Shown: piece after piece, positions 13,641 through 25,053 of the stretch
Layout: every line of letters starts with the position of its first letter
How positions within the stretch are numbered: the first letter of the stretch is position 1
From: Strongylocentrotus purpuratus
Taxonomy: Eukaryota > Echinodermata > Echinoidea > Camarodonta > Strongylocentrotidae
Assembly (NCBI RefSeq): GCF_000002235.5
Contig: NW_022145597.1
Coordinates: 23,023,923-23,087,922, forward strand
Reading direction: 5' to 3'
Length of the DNA stretch: 64,000 nt
Notes under the pieces: generated by a model
The model's input: only the letters and a program-made list of their open reading frames with translations
Database searches by the model: none
Told to the model about the DNA's origin: nothing
Program-made: the position numbers and the translations under genes

Positions 13641-14867
13641 CACATCACTACCGGGGTTTTAACTATCTTAAACAAGATAGATCCTTATTTTTAGTTCATT
13701 AACCCGACTAAATGAAATTTAACGAAGATAATAAAGACTAGTGAAAACTTCTTTTACATAAATTATCAATGACATTCAATGCTTTCATGTCGATATTGAA
13801 GGAATAATATTCTTTTACAAATCTTCCAAAATCCATCCGCGCGTGGTCTTGCCTCTATCAGGGGGTATAGTTCGGGCCCTTTACAATCCTTCTTTTGGTC
13901 AAAGGCCGACTTTTGTATGTTATTATTGCTTACGTCACAGAAAAGGGTGTGGCCTACGCCGGAAGATTATTGTCTGGCATAAAAGAGAGGTTTTAGGAAA
14001 ACCTTGAACGAGCATTTTCTCCGAACTGTTTCTCATTGCGGGATATGCCGAACCCCCATTCATTTGTTGCTATGCGGCGATGGATGATATTAAAAAGAGC
14101 AATCAGATAATAACGAGCCTATGCCTTGATTTATGATTTTCGATTTTGTAAGACGGGAGCACAGCACTTAGAACGAACTCATCGCGGGCATTGACCTGCA
14201 TATTAGTTATTCTGAGTTCGATTTTGAATTGTTAGGGATTCCTTTTGTCAATAGGGGTGTTATAATAGGGGGCAAGATTCCCTATCGCTAATGACGGGGG
14301 TCAGGGAGGGGGTAACGATTGAACCATGTTTCTTGGCTTTTGAGAAGGGATTAGTTTCTTGCAGATATGGAATAGATGTATACATAGGTGCATCCACTTT
14401 TGCTCATAAGGGTTATGAAAAGGAATTTCGAGGGTCGTTTTGTAAGCACAACCCATGGGTATTATGTGAGACGAACTATTGTTTAATTGATTTGCGCTTT
14501 ATAATAGAGGTTCGAAGAAGCAACTCTTTGATGATTTCCGCTATTGGCCTATATTACATGTATTGATTGAAAGAGAACATCCCCCTGAAAAATGATAACA
14601 ATACTTATTATAAGAAATAGATAGAGCAACCATTTTTTATTTAAAAAATTGCTTGATATACGTTAAAAAGCCACAGTTATATCAAAAACCGTGTATTTCG
14701 TTTATCTTAAGAAGCTATCTTGGTTTTAGTGATGAGAGAGCAATATACTGGGGGGGGGGGGTATGAAATCCAAAAGAACAAACACGAGTTATGAGGAACG
14801 GCATCTAAGGGCGTCGTATACTTTTCGCATTTTCGCGTTGTCCCCTCCCCATTCTCCCTTTATTTTA

Positions 14868-14872
<5 letters not shown>

Positions 14873-14947
<75 letters not shown>
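14873..14947. repeat. (CT)n(TA)n microsatellite
   Basis: About 54 bp of CT repeats runs directly into about 20 bp of TA repeats. It underlies a spurious Ser-Leu-rich frame. Confidence 0.9.
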
Positions 14948-14972
14948 CTGTCTATCTCAGCCTTGTCTTTCT

Positions 14973-15231
14973 ATTTTGTTTATGAGCTTCCGAAACTATA
15001 CGATGCATATTTTGTTACGTCTAAAAAGTAAGAATTGCATTTTCATCTGATTTAAAAATAGATACCGTCTATACATATAATACGATATTACAAATATGCA
15101 ACAGTATTTTGTTTAAAGGTCCACATTTACTACGAGGCTACCAAAGAATTTGTATAGATTTATATCATGTATAATACTTATTTTCTTCTTTGTTTTTATG
15201 TTACTGCCATGACTTTATAGTTATGATTGTT
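14973..15231. repeat. Dispersed repeat, copy 1 (related to 20377-20611)
   Basis: Starts with TTTGTTTATGAGCTTCCGAAAC and contains GATATTACAAATATGCAACAG and TTATGTTACTG, all of which recur in the same order and orientation at 20377-20611. The two copies differ by many substitutions and small indels, so the duplication is old. No coding frame is shared. The family is not recognised. Confidence 0.6.
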
Positions 15232-18200
15232 ACCATAACAGGGCCTCGTGAAAAACCACCACTATTGGTGAAAATGTGCTACCCTGTATAAATGTCAGAA
15301 ATACACAAATGAATTTAAACAGGCAGTACAATCATCACATCAAAAAAGTGTTTTTTTTTTTTTTTTTTACATATTTTTTTTCATGCCGTAACTTTTTGAA
15401 ATCTGGATCAGGAATCCTGTAATTTATCCTGAAAAGCGTCAATTCTGTTTATATAACTTGATATACTGTATACTTCAATCCTATTCAATTCAATGTATTG
15501 TGCCTTCTGTACTGTTATATATGAAGTTGTGTTCTAATTTGGCGCGAGTCCAGAAAGATTATTAGTGTTTGCTTATTAAACAATCATGAAAAGGTTAATC
15601 ATCCGGGCACTTAGGGGAAGATTGATTTCGAAGTGTAAAATAAATCACAACTGATTCCTTTGATGAGACTATAGTGGGATTTCAAGCGATAAGACAAAAA
15701 TTGGGAAAATATCAGTCGATTTGTTGGAAACTTCACAGGATTGTTACGCCCCCCCCCCCCCCGGGGGCCCCCACAGTCTGAAAGCAGGTACTCAATAAAA
15801 AACCTTGACGACTAGCAATGGTTCGTTTAAGATTAAACTTTAAAAAAAAGCAGAAACACGAAGTTGCAAACCATCCAGAGACTCCTCATAAATTGCGTTA
15901 CTGACTAATTAATTATATCATAACAAATCTTTATTCTCAGTTTTCTTATGTACAACTGATTTTCTTATAAAACTAAAGATATTGCGTATATATTCAATAC
16001 TGAATGAACGCCATTGAACTATTACCAACAACAACAACAATGGTTTGTGCCTGCACCCCCCCCCCCCTCGATTTGAGGAGTATTCCGCATTCGTGATTAT
16101 GAATTTATTGATCACTACTGTCTACAATATGAGACTATACATAGCCACTGTACATTAGCTGCTCTTGCACACAGTCAAATTCTGACTTTAGCTATAGGTT
16201 TTGCTCAAGGCGTTAGGAAATATGGTAAAGACGTGTCAAATTATAGCAATGTGCCTTTACTGCAGACTATAGTGCTTGGTGGAGTGGCGAGCAATATGCA
16301 CCTATCTATTTTTACTTTTTTCTTCTTTATTTTTGGTTTGCTTAGCAACAATTCGAGTGAAAACTTAGGGGACAATACATAGGGTTCATTCGAGGGGCAA
16401 CTATTGATACACGTATTTATTTTGATGCTCTTTTTGTATACATTTTCCCTTACATTGTCCGAATGCCATTGTAGCGTGAGCATCTTATTATGTGATATAA
16501 CCTTTTTACCTCAAAACTACGAAAAATCATGACTTGTGTTATGTTTTATATAGACTTACAGCTTTGACAAATATAATAGGCCTAGTTTCTTTTAGTTGTC
16601 GTTATCGTCATTAATGTTATTTAAATTTCATCATTATAAGTTTCATCATTATCATCATCAGTATTTTTGTCAAACATCAAACATCAAATGGTGTAATAAG
16701 AATAGGCAAGCCCTCGTATACGGTATATGCTTCTACGAAGCTTGGGCCAAAAGAGCCAGCAATATTTAGTCCTCGACTATTATTTCGTCATCGTTCTGTG
16801 TGTAGGCCTACATGTGAGATTTTGTTTACTCTTTTTAATCAGATTACGCAGATAGAAGAGTCTGTTATCTGTCTTTGAATAGTTTTTTTGTTGACAAAAT
16901 TTCGTTGAATTCGTTATATATTGTCTTTTCCTGAAGAAAATGAACATGAAATGCAGCATTTGTTTAGCTACTTCAATCAATCAAATTCGAAATTCACAGT
17001 TAGAAAAGGAACATGCCTCATTTTCATCAATTCATTCTATAACTACGGATGCCCTTTACCTCAACCAGTCAACCAATATCCACCCAGAACCTCTTGTAAA
17101 AATAATTCTGAAAGGTATGGTAATTTACCGACATCGTTACCATTGCTGTATTGTGTTTTCAACTGCGCCATCATTCGGTGAAGGCGTTGGCCTACATATT
17201 GAGCAATTTCCGATTCCTGTACTTTCCTGTACCCACGCAAGCATCTTCTTGGTGGTGTATTGTGGGACATGGATGTCGACACATCGGGACATTGCAAGCA
17301 GCAGACGACAGTAAACGTAATTATGAAGAATAGTCATTAGAATACCCTGCCTTTAAATCTTCCAGTACCCTGGCCACTACTGCAATAGTAAACATGTTGT
17401 GGCTGTTGTTTTTGTTGGCCGTGTTGGCATGTTGGTATTGTTCTGCCGTGTAGCTGTTAAAGGAGACTTAGGTGAAATATTTTAGAATGGTCTTTAACTA
17501 TTGAAAATATATTTTCTTCTATTCTCAATTTGTGCTTAGATAAATTCTGAAATGTTGAAAAGGAACAAAGTAATCGGAAACATAAAGCAAAATAACTATC
17601 ACTTTGTGTGTTAAAGTTGAATTTCCGTTCTTATGTCTACTTTCCTTAATCTGCTTTCTGCTTTTCCATTTCAAAGCCATTAACGCGATGTAAATCACCA
17701 ATATAACCACCAACAATAATTCTTTCCGAAATCAGTGGTGTTTGTTTTGCCACCCACACAACACATTGAACTAATGCTTCTTGTTGTCATTTGAATAGCA
17801 CTAACAAAATATATCTTCAAGCAAATGATTTTATGATTCGGTTACGAGGTAATCACCCGTATATTTGTCCAATTTTCTTTTATGGGGCGTGGCAATGTTC
17901 TTATTCTGTAGAAACATTTACTATAGAAACGTGATAAATCTCCTCCCATTATGCATATCAAAGACTGTCGTTAAGCGGTTATGTTGTTGATGAGAGTCTT
18001 TTGTATATTAGTCTTTTGAGTGATGACAATTGTATATGGCAGAGTTATTTATTGACAATGACCTGCAAAGTGATGTAAAATTAGTCGTAAGATGATTATC
18101 CAAAAGGTAATTTTTCTTATCGATTGATTATTAAAATCGGAAATGGTATTAATTTCACATTTCTATCAAAATTAGTGATAGATCAGGGAGTTCTGTTCAT

Positions 18201-18344
18201 GCTGTCTAGAGGCTAATTTTTCATGTTGGTAAAAAAAAAATTGAAAACAAACAAACGTAGGATAATCCTTCTTATTTTTGATTGCGTCAGACTCTCTCAT
18301 GTCTCAAAATGAATATCCAAAAGCTTTTCGATGAAACTGGGGTT

Positions 18345-18345
18345 T

Positions 18346-18379
<34 letters not shown>

Positions 18380-18466
18380 GGGAGGACTCTGAGAGTAAAG
18401 AATGAAATAGAGGTTTAAAGTGATAATGAGAGAGCAAAATGAGGAAGATCTTTGTAATGTACCAGA

Positions 18467-18518
<52 letters not shown>

Positions 18519-18536
18519 GAGAGAGAGGGAGAGAGG

Positions 18537-18571
<35 letters not shown>

Positions 18572-18576
18572 GGGGT
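18345..18576. repeat. GA microsatellite with poly-G ends
   Basis: Two GA runs (about 18345-18384 and 18467-18576), each ending in a run of G, separated by about 80 bp of ordinary sequence. The paired arrangement of GA then G is repeated elsewhere in the window (23056, 47752). Confidence 0.85.
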
Positions 18577-18609
18577 TGTATCTTAAGTATTGACAAATAG
18601 TGAACTAGA

Positions 18610-18722
18610 TATTCCAGTGAGGCAAAATGGTCCTGTTGATAATATATCGCTTCACAATGCAAAGGTGTTGGGTTCTATAAAATTCCCAGCTACTCCTTTT
18701 TCCTATATTTTATAATAATTTT
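18610..18722 (+). mobile_element. Degenerate tRNA-derived SINE-like copy
   Basis: Contains GTGTTGGGTTCTATA, CCCAGCTA and a following CCTATATTTT that parallel the box-B region and tail of the better preserved copy at 18929-19065. The 5' head is poorly conserved. Called on similarity to its neighbour only. Confidence 0.35.
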
Positions 18723-18928
18723 AAAGTACATAATATTCAAATTGTCAATTTCGTTTTGAAATAGGGCACCCAAAAGCAGAGGCAGAGTGAGAGAAAGTTA
18801 TTTCTATCATTTCTCTTTGTCAAGTGACTCTCTGAATAAGGAAGAACATAAAAACTCCTAATTTTTTTCATCACGAAATCTACATTGACTCGAACGATAA
18901 CAGAGAGGAAAATTATAGATATCAACTG

Positions 18929-19065
18929 TGCGGCAGTGTAGTCTAGTGGACAGGCAGGCAATCACGTCGTAATTGGAAGGTATTGGGTTCGATACCCAGC
19001 CAGTGCGTGATTTTGTTCCTTATATTTTTGTAATCTCGCAAAAATAGACTGATTTTCAACTCCTG
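18929..19065 (+). mobile_element. tRNA-derived SINE-like element
   Basis: An A-box-like TAGTCTAGTGG (about 18939) and a strong B-box GGTTCGATACC (about 18986) are spaced as in a tRNA gene. The predicted acceptor stems do not pair convincingly, and the head is followed by an AT-rich tail, so a SINE head is more likely than a functional tRNA. A related degenerate copy lies 300 bp upstream. Confidence 0.5.
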
Positions 19066-19199
19066 GGGGGTGGGGGTGGGGTGGGGGTGGGGGGGGGGAG
19101 GAGAGGACATTTTTTTTTTTGGGGGGGGGGGGGGGGACACGTTAATTTTTTAATTTTACATTTTGCTCCGTTGGAGGGGGGGAGGGGGTAAGGTCACCT

Positions 19200-19386
19200 T
19201 TTTAGGTCAGCCATTGGCAATTTTTTTTTTTTTTTGGGGGGGGGGGGGCGGGGGGGGGGGGCTCGCCCCTGTTTTTCAGTATATTTTTAGGCGAATTTAG
19301 GGCTGATTTTAACATATTTTTTTTGGCCGCGAGGGGGGGGGGGGGGCACGTGCCCCCTTTGCCCCCCCCCCCTGGATCCGCCACTG
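19200..19386. mobile_element. Poly-G element with GGATCCGCCACTG end
   Basis: The right end reads CCTGGATCCGCCACTG after a C-run, and the interior has long G and C tracts. The same terminal motif closes the element at 22420-22575, and related starts occur near 2471 and 22160. This looks like a small non-autonomous element family; the left border here is uncertain. Confidence 0.35.
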
Positions 19387-20376
19387 AACAACATTTGTAT
19401 TTCTTTACTTTGGCCAGTTATATCATAATCATTGTTGTGGTTGAATTAAAGGAAAGGGGATTAAGGCACAGTATGTCAATGAATTAAAAAAAAAAAAAAA
19501 AAAAACAACAGGGGCCTATGGCGGAGGGGAGGGGAGGGGGGGGGGGGGGCTTGGTAGTGTAGAAAAAACATATCGGGAAGTCTTGGGGAGGTCACACTTA
19601 GAATAAAATGAGCCCTTTTTAAGGATACAGGCTGGAGCTGACCCCCGACAATAAAAAAAACCAGTTCGATACAAGCAACGCGATTGCTCTTTGCTTAGGC
19701 CACTAGTCTCTGCTCAGGCGTATAGTTACACTTGCCATCCCACGATATGAATCGACACCAGCCTCACATGCACCCCCCCCCCCCATCCCCCATCCCCCCC
19801 CCCCCCCCCCCCTCCCCCGAACAACCTCTATGCTGGATATGCCGCTGATCTGTATCGAAATTGTTTTTCTACAATCTCATCTCTCTTTGATGGTTGGATA
19901 GATAACAAAGACAGATGACGTATTTTGATGATGGGGGAAAAAATATAAAAATGAAGATAAAAAGACAATCGGAAGTGCTCGGAGAAGCCCTCTTTGAAAA
20001 TTAATAGAGCGTTCAGTCACAAATGGTCAACCAAAATGATCTGTAAATTGAGCATAACAGTACCGATAATTACTCGTTTAATCTATTCTCTATTTTTTGG
20101 TATCAATAATTTATTTGCATACGACAGCAAAATAAAGGATAGGCCTAGGCGATTTTCATAACCTGAAATTGTCGGAATTAGGTCGAGTCAGGGCCAGTGG
20201 CGTAGGAGAGAAACAAAATAGGGGGAGGGGGGGGGGGGGAACAGTGGGAAATTAAATGTGAAAAGAAGTTGCTAATAAGACTTCTCAATCCTGCACCCTT
20301 ACCAATCAACTGTCTTGTTTTTGTTTATTAACGATTTTTGGTATCTCAATTGCGGATCTATGATGAGCCGATATCG

Positions 20377-20611
20377 TCTTTGTTTAGGAGCTTCCGAAAC
20401 TATAATTATGAGCTATTTTAAAAAAGTAAAAATATCTAACAAAATAACGATCTTCACCCGATTAAAAAACAGCCTTATCTGTTTTTACATGTAATTCGAT
20501 ATTACAAATATGCAACAGTCTTTTGTTGAAAAGTCCATATATCAAAGAACTTGTATTCATACTTATTTTCTTCTGTTTTATTATGTTACTGACTACTGTT
20601 ATGGTTGTTGG
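20377..20611. repeat. Dispersed repeat, copy 2 (related to 14973-15231)
   Basis: Shares GAGCTTCCGAAACTATA at its start, CGATATTACAAATATGCAAC in the middle and CTTATTTTCTTCT near its end with copy 1, same orientation, 5.4 kb away. No frame or structural RNA motif was recognised. Confidence 0.6.
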
Positions 20612-20877
20612 ATGTTTCCTTACTGTGCCTACGAGCTGAGAACAATGACGGTGAGGGCGCTATAGCACTATAAAAAAAGCATCGTCAGTGCTCGTTTTCG
20701 CTTGACCAGTTGCTGTTAAAACTGTTGTTCTTCTCGGTTGCATCGTGTTTTTTTTCTTTCATTCTTTCCTTCTTCGTGCTTTTTGTTTGTTTATTTTGTA
20801 AAACTTCAGTATTCGTTTTGTATTCGTTATATTTGTACTAGTCAGGATATTTGTACCAACCTTCCCACACGCCATGT

Positions 20878-21060
20878 CAGCATTAATAATAATACTCAGT
20901 TTTTATATAGCGCTTATTACAATCAGCGCTTCTGAAACTTGGAGATTATTATTACCCCGGCTTTAGCTGTCCTGCCATTGCGGCACTCTAGCATTTCAAC
21001 GAATTAATTATTGACAGGGACCCATTTACATCACCTGGGTTGAGTGTGGCAAATGTAGCA
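20878..21060. mobile_element. Short repeat with TATATAGCGC motif
   Basis: Begins with AATAATAATA followed by TTTTATATAGCGCTTATTACAA, and continues with a GC-richer section. Related AGCGCTATATAAA ends occur at about 34760, 46170, 51320, 54030, 56750 and 59030 in this window, usually next to ATT/ATC triplets, so it is a dispersed family. No coding capacity. Called from internal recurrence. Confidence 0.4.
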
Positions 21061-21917
21061 TACCAGATATACACAACTTCACATATTAAAATGGCGCCAG
21101 TATTTTCGATGATTAATACCCTGAAACCAAAAAGGAAACAGAAGCGTCGACATTAATAATTCCAACCCCCCCCCCCCCCCCAAAAAAAAAGGAAGAATGA
21201 AAAATGAACTAAACAAACGAGAAAGTGGCCCAACTAAGAGATAAAGAAAAAAAGACAAAATCGCAAAACGACTTTTAGTATACAAAGTTCATATAATTTC
21301 ACTTGTGACAAGCAAAATACGACGACCATTCACCGATCACGTTTCATTCATTGTGTCTGTTTTTTTGTTTTTCTTCAAATTAAGGTGACTCGGTAAAATT
21401 GTTGAGGATTTTTGAAAAAACTGCGTAATTTTTGTGTGAAATTTTACTTATCATATTCTTTCTATTATTGTACTAACTCTCTAACATGCAAAAAGCCCTG
21501 AAAAAATTCTCAAACCACAAAGATATTTATGTTTTTCTTTGAAGGCGTCACTGTGCGCAACCCTTTAACAGAAAGTTTTCCCAACCGATTTCCATGAAAT
21601 TAAGACATAAGACAGGCTTTTAAAAATCTTTCAACACTTGAATGTCTGGAATGGTATATAGAGCCAATTCATTGCTTTGTGACGATTTTCATTCACCTAA
21701 AATGTAATTAAATTTTGATAGTGTAGTTGAGAGAATTAAGGAATCAATCAGATCAGTTTTTCCCAATTATTGTTATCATTAATAATGGTCTGTTTTCCCT
21801 AAAAGTTTGAGAATATCTTTAATTGTACATTTAGCATTGAAGTCACTATATTAGCACCATTTTTTTCATCTGAACAATGTTACCAAGTCCCTTTAATTAA
21901 GGCAAAAAAGAGATTCC

Positions 21918-22120
21918 ATGACATTTGCTCCGGCGACAATTGCTCCGCTGTAAATTTCATACACTAATCGAATGGCTAACTTCAACCCTGGATTCAACAC
22001 TATACCCTACCCTAAACCTAAACCTAAACCTAACATAAAACCCTATTGAAACCCTAACCCTAACCCTACATCTTAGACGAAATAAAGCCCGGAGCAATTG
22101 TCGCGGGAGCAAATGTCGTG
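21918..22120. mobile_element. Terminal-inverted-repeat element with internal CCTAAC repeats
   Basis: Left end GACATTTGCTCCGGCGACAA and right end, inverted, GACATTTGCTCCCGCGACAA, both continuing into TTGCTCCG. The arms are about 30 bp with one or two mismatches. The interior holds variants of CCTAAA and CCTAACCCTAACCCTA, which resemble telomeric repeats but are internal to the element. No transposase. A MITE is the simplest reading. Confidence 0.65.
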
Positions 22121-22419
22121 TCACCAAAAAAGACTACAGAGCTACATTTATAAACATACACAGTGGCGTACGTATAGGGGGAACAGGCCTGGGGCACCCG
22201 ACCCGCCTTTGATCAAAGAGAGAAAGAGAGAAGAAGGAAAAAGGAGAGGGAAGACATCATGAACAGACAATGATAGGACGCTCTTCCACGTCCCCCCCCC
22301 CAAACTCGGTGGACTTGTTTTCAAGCATTTCATCTATTTAGTATTCCTTTTGCCCCCCCCCCCCTCCCCCGCGGCACCAGCACCCCTCCCTCAATGGCTC
22401 AATCAATGATACACCACTG

Positions 22420-22575
22420 TCCAAGGGCGGATCTAGGGGGGGGGGGGGGGGGGGGGGTCGGTGGTTTATCCCCCCTTGTGCGATCAAGGAAAAAAAAAAG
22501 GGAAAAAAAAGGGAAAAAAAAGTAAAACAGTAAAACGGCGCGATTTTTGGCGCGAATCCTGGATCCGCCACTGGG
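22420..22575. mobile_element. Short element with inverted GGCGGATC ends and poly-G core
   Basis: Left end GGGCGGATCTAGGGGG and right end CCTGGATCCGCCACTGG are inverted matches. The interior is a G run and an A-rich block. Same family as 19200-19386. Non-coding. Confidence 0.45.
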
Positions 22576-23055
22576 TCAAACCCCATGCCCTCCGCAAAAA
22601 GCTAGATCCGCCCCTGCTGTCTATATCCAAACCGCGAGCTGAAACACCCACTTTAATTCATCGGCTGCTTCACGAACTAGAGCGCATCAGAAGCCATCCA
22701 TTCGTTTCATTTTCTTTTGTTTTGTGTTTATTCATCTGCTTATTTACCATAGTATTTTCCCAAACATATTATGAATGAATGATTTTTGGACAGTGGTGAC
22801 TTTGTTGACTAACATTGACCCGTAGGTGCAACTCTTTTCCGGTTACCAATCAAATTGTTAGAATCAACAACAGCAATCAAATTATCTAAAACAAAAAAGC
22901 AAGCAATCAAAGAAACAAAATAAAAGTCATCGTAGGAGATGCAACAGATTTGGGCATGTATATTTAATTACTCGCTTTTAAATGTGCGAACGGGTTAAGA
23001 TCTGAGAAACTATATCGAAAGGAATATGAATTACGGTACTGCATATGGAAGCAGA

Positions 23056-23166
<111 letters not shown>

Positions 23167-23505
23167 AAGAAGGGCGGCACATTTCCGCCATTACAAATGG
23201 TTTATCAACGCAAATAAGATCCAATATTGTCTTCACATCACAATCAAAATAACTACCAAAAAAAAATGAGAATGTTTATTTTAAATGTTTTATTCATAAG
23301 CCTGAAAAATAAGAACCAAACTCTTTGATGAAACTGATGAAACAATGTGATATTCCTTTTTAATTCATGGAATATGATTGACAATTGTAAGTAATATACA
23401 ATTAAACATGTAACTTACACTAAATGTTTAACCAAGATACAAATGTAATCGTTTTGATCAAATGTAACAAAACTTTTAACGGAAATAAGCAAACACAAAT
23501 TTAAA

Positions 23506-23790
23506 AAATTGATGCTCCGAGTCGCTCTTGAGCACTCTGACCCTGTAAGTATTATTTGCAATGACTAACTTTAAATTCCTTACTCCACTGTTAATTTGTA
23601 TTATTAGGTGGTAAATTTGACATATTAAACAAAGATATTGATGCTCTTTCTCTGAGTCGCTCTTGAGTAGGCCTACTATGACCGTGTAAGTATTTATTTG
23701 CAATGGCTCACATAAACATTCCCAACTTTATATTCAATTTGTATAATTAGGTGGTAAAATGGTCATATTTAACAAAGATTTTGAGATTTA
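23506..23790. repeat. Tandem duplication, two units of about 145 bp
   Basis: Unit 1 begins TTGATGCTCCGAGTCGCTC and unit 2 begins TTGATGCTCTTTCTCTGAGT; both contain CGCTCTTGAG, GTGTAAGTATT or its variant, TTTGCAATG, ATTAGGTGGTAAA and AACAAAGAT in the same order. Small indels separate the copies. Function unknown. Confidence 0.7.
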
Positions 23791-24344
23791 ACTTGTGGTA
23801 GTGATGTGGAAAATGAAACCTGTGAAAGATTAGGCTATTATACGTGAAGCCTTGCAAGCAAGGAGCAATCCTGTCCAAATTGTTGCACTAATGCCCTATT
23901 TTTTCTGCAGTTGTGGCAGCCCAGCAAATTAATGTGGCAATTAGCATTCATGGCAATACAATACTGACCAATGTGTAAAATGTTTGAGTAGAACATATAT
24001 CACCTAAAATTGTGTTTTTACAAAATAATGATTAAAACATCCGTTTCAATTACAGGAGAAAATGATGCATGCTTATTATAGCTTTGAGAAGATTTTTACT
24101 GTGTAAAAAAAAGGCCACTTGGGAAATATATATAATCATCATGATTATTCAAGTTCATTTCTCACATTTCTCAATCATGTATAATTAATAATATTTACAT
24201 CTCTCAGATCTCATCTAAATATTAGTGTTGTCATTCATCTAATCCATGATTACTGAAGAATATTTGATATGCACACTCTATTCAGAAATAGGATTCTAAT
24301 GATCATTGACTTATAAATACATTTTTATGAATCACTGAGATTGC

Positions 24345-25053
24345 TTAGGATTTTATTCTCAAAATCTCAAGCATAAAAAACATGTTGGTGTCCTAGAAGA
24401 AGAACAAATCTCACGTTTAAGTTCTCCAACATAATTATATGTTTACGATCAAATCTGCCAACAGGAAAGCTGTTTATAAGTGGAAAAAAGAGAGAAGTAA
24501 CACTGAAACGCTGAACAAAAACCTTTTTGTTCCTCAAATATTACTCACGAAAAGGTCTTTTATGGTCAATATATTCATGATAATTGCATGATAAAAATCA
24601 GAAGTAGAATGAATGAAAAAAGGTGAAGTATTATGTGAAACTGAAACCATGAACAGAACGGTTAAACATTGAAGAAAAAAAGACAAATTATAGAGCAACA
24701 AAAAACTTAAACTAAAACAGAAAAACGCCTTGAACATGTAAATGTTACTTGACATTAAAAATACATTGCATAAAAACATTTGTTTACAATGTTTGCAAAG
24801 TTTATAAAATATTGTACTTTGAAAGGATAACTTAGAATTAACAGTAAAAAAAAAAGGTGACAAACTAGCACTTAAACCATGAACAGAATAGAAGTTAAAG
24901 ATGAATGTCCAAAATAATAAAAAAACGCTCAGTCTATCAATGACTGTTTGCTCATTTTCTACCAATAGCTGTTAGCATCTTTATCACTACTTAAATTCTC
25001 CAATTATGTAAAGGTGATCAACAAATGACATAAAAGTTCATGATAAAGTATTT
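24345..25053 (-). other. Presumed neil2 3' UTR
   Basis: Sequence downstream of the neil2 stop on the minus strand. A canonical AATAAA (TTTATT on the plus strand) lies near 24353, which would give a 3' UTR of about 700 bases; no earlier AATAAA was seen. A 143-residue open frame at 24534-24965 falls within this region, is Phe/Leu-rich and has no recognised family, so I treat it as chance. UTR extent is inference. Confidence 0.35.

Noticed and set aside
14291-14566. 91-residue plus-strand frame
   Set aside because: Complex composition but no recognised family, no splice context and no neighbouring support; left uncalled.
18929-19010. Functional tRNA gene
   Set aside because: Boxes A and B are present but the acceptor and anticodon stems do not pair well; a SINE head is more likely.
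22040-22070. Interstitial telomere
   Set aside because: The CCCTAA units are few and lie inside a TIR-bounded element.
24534-24965. 143-residue Phe/Leu-rich frame downstream of neil2
   Set aside because: Low-complexity composition, no recognised family, lies in the presumed neil2 3' UTR and is explained by AT-rich DNA.
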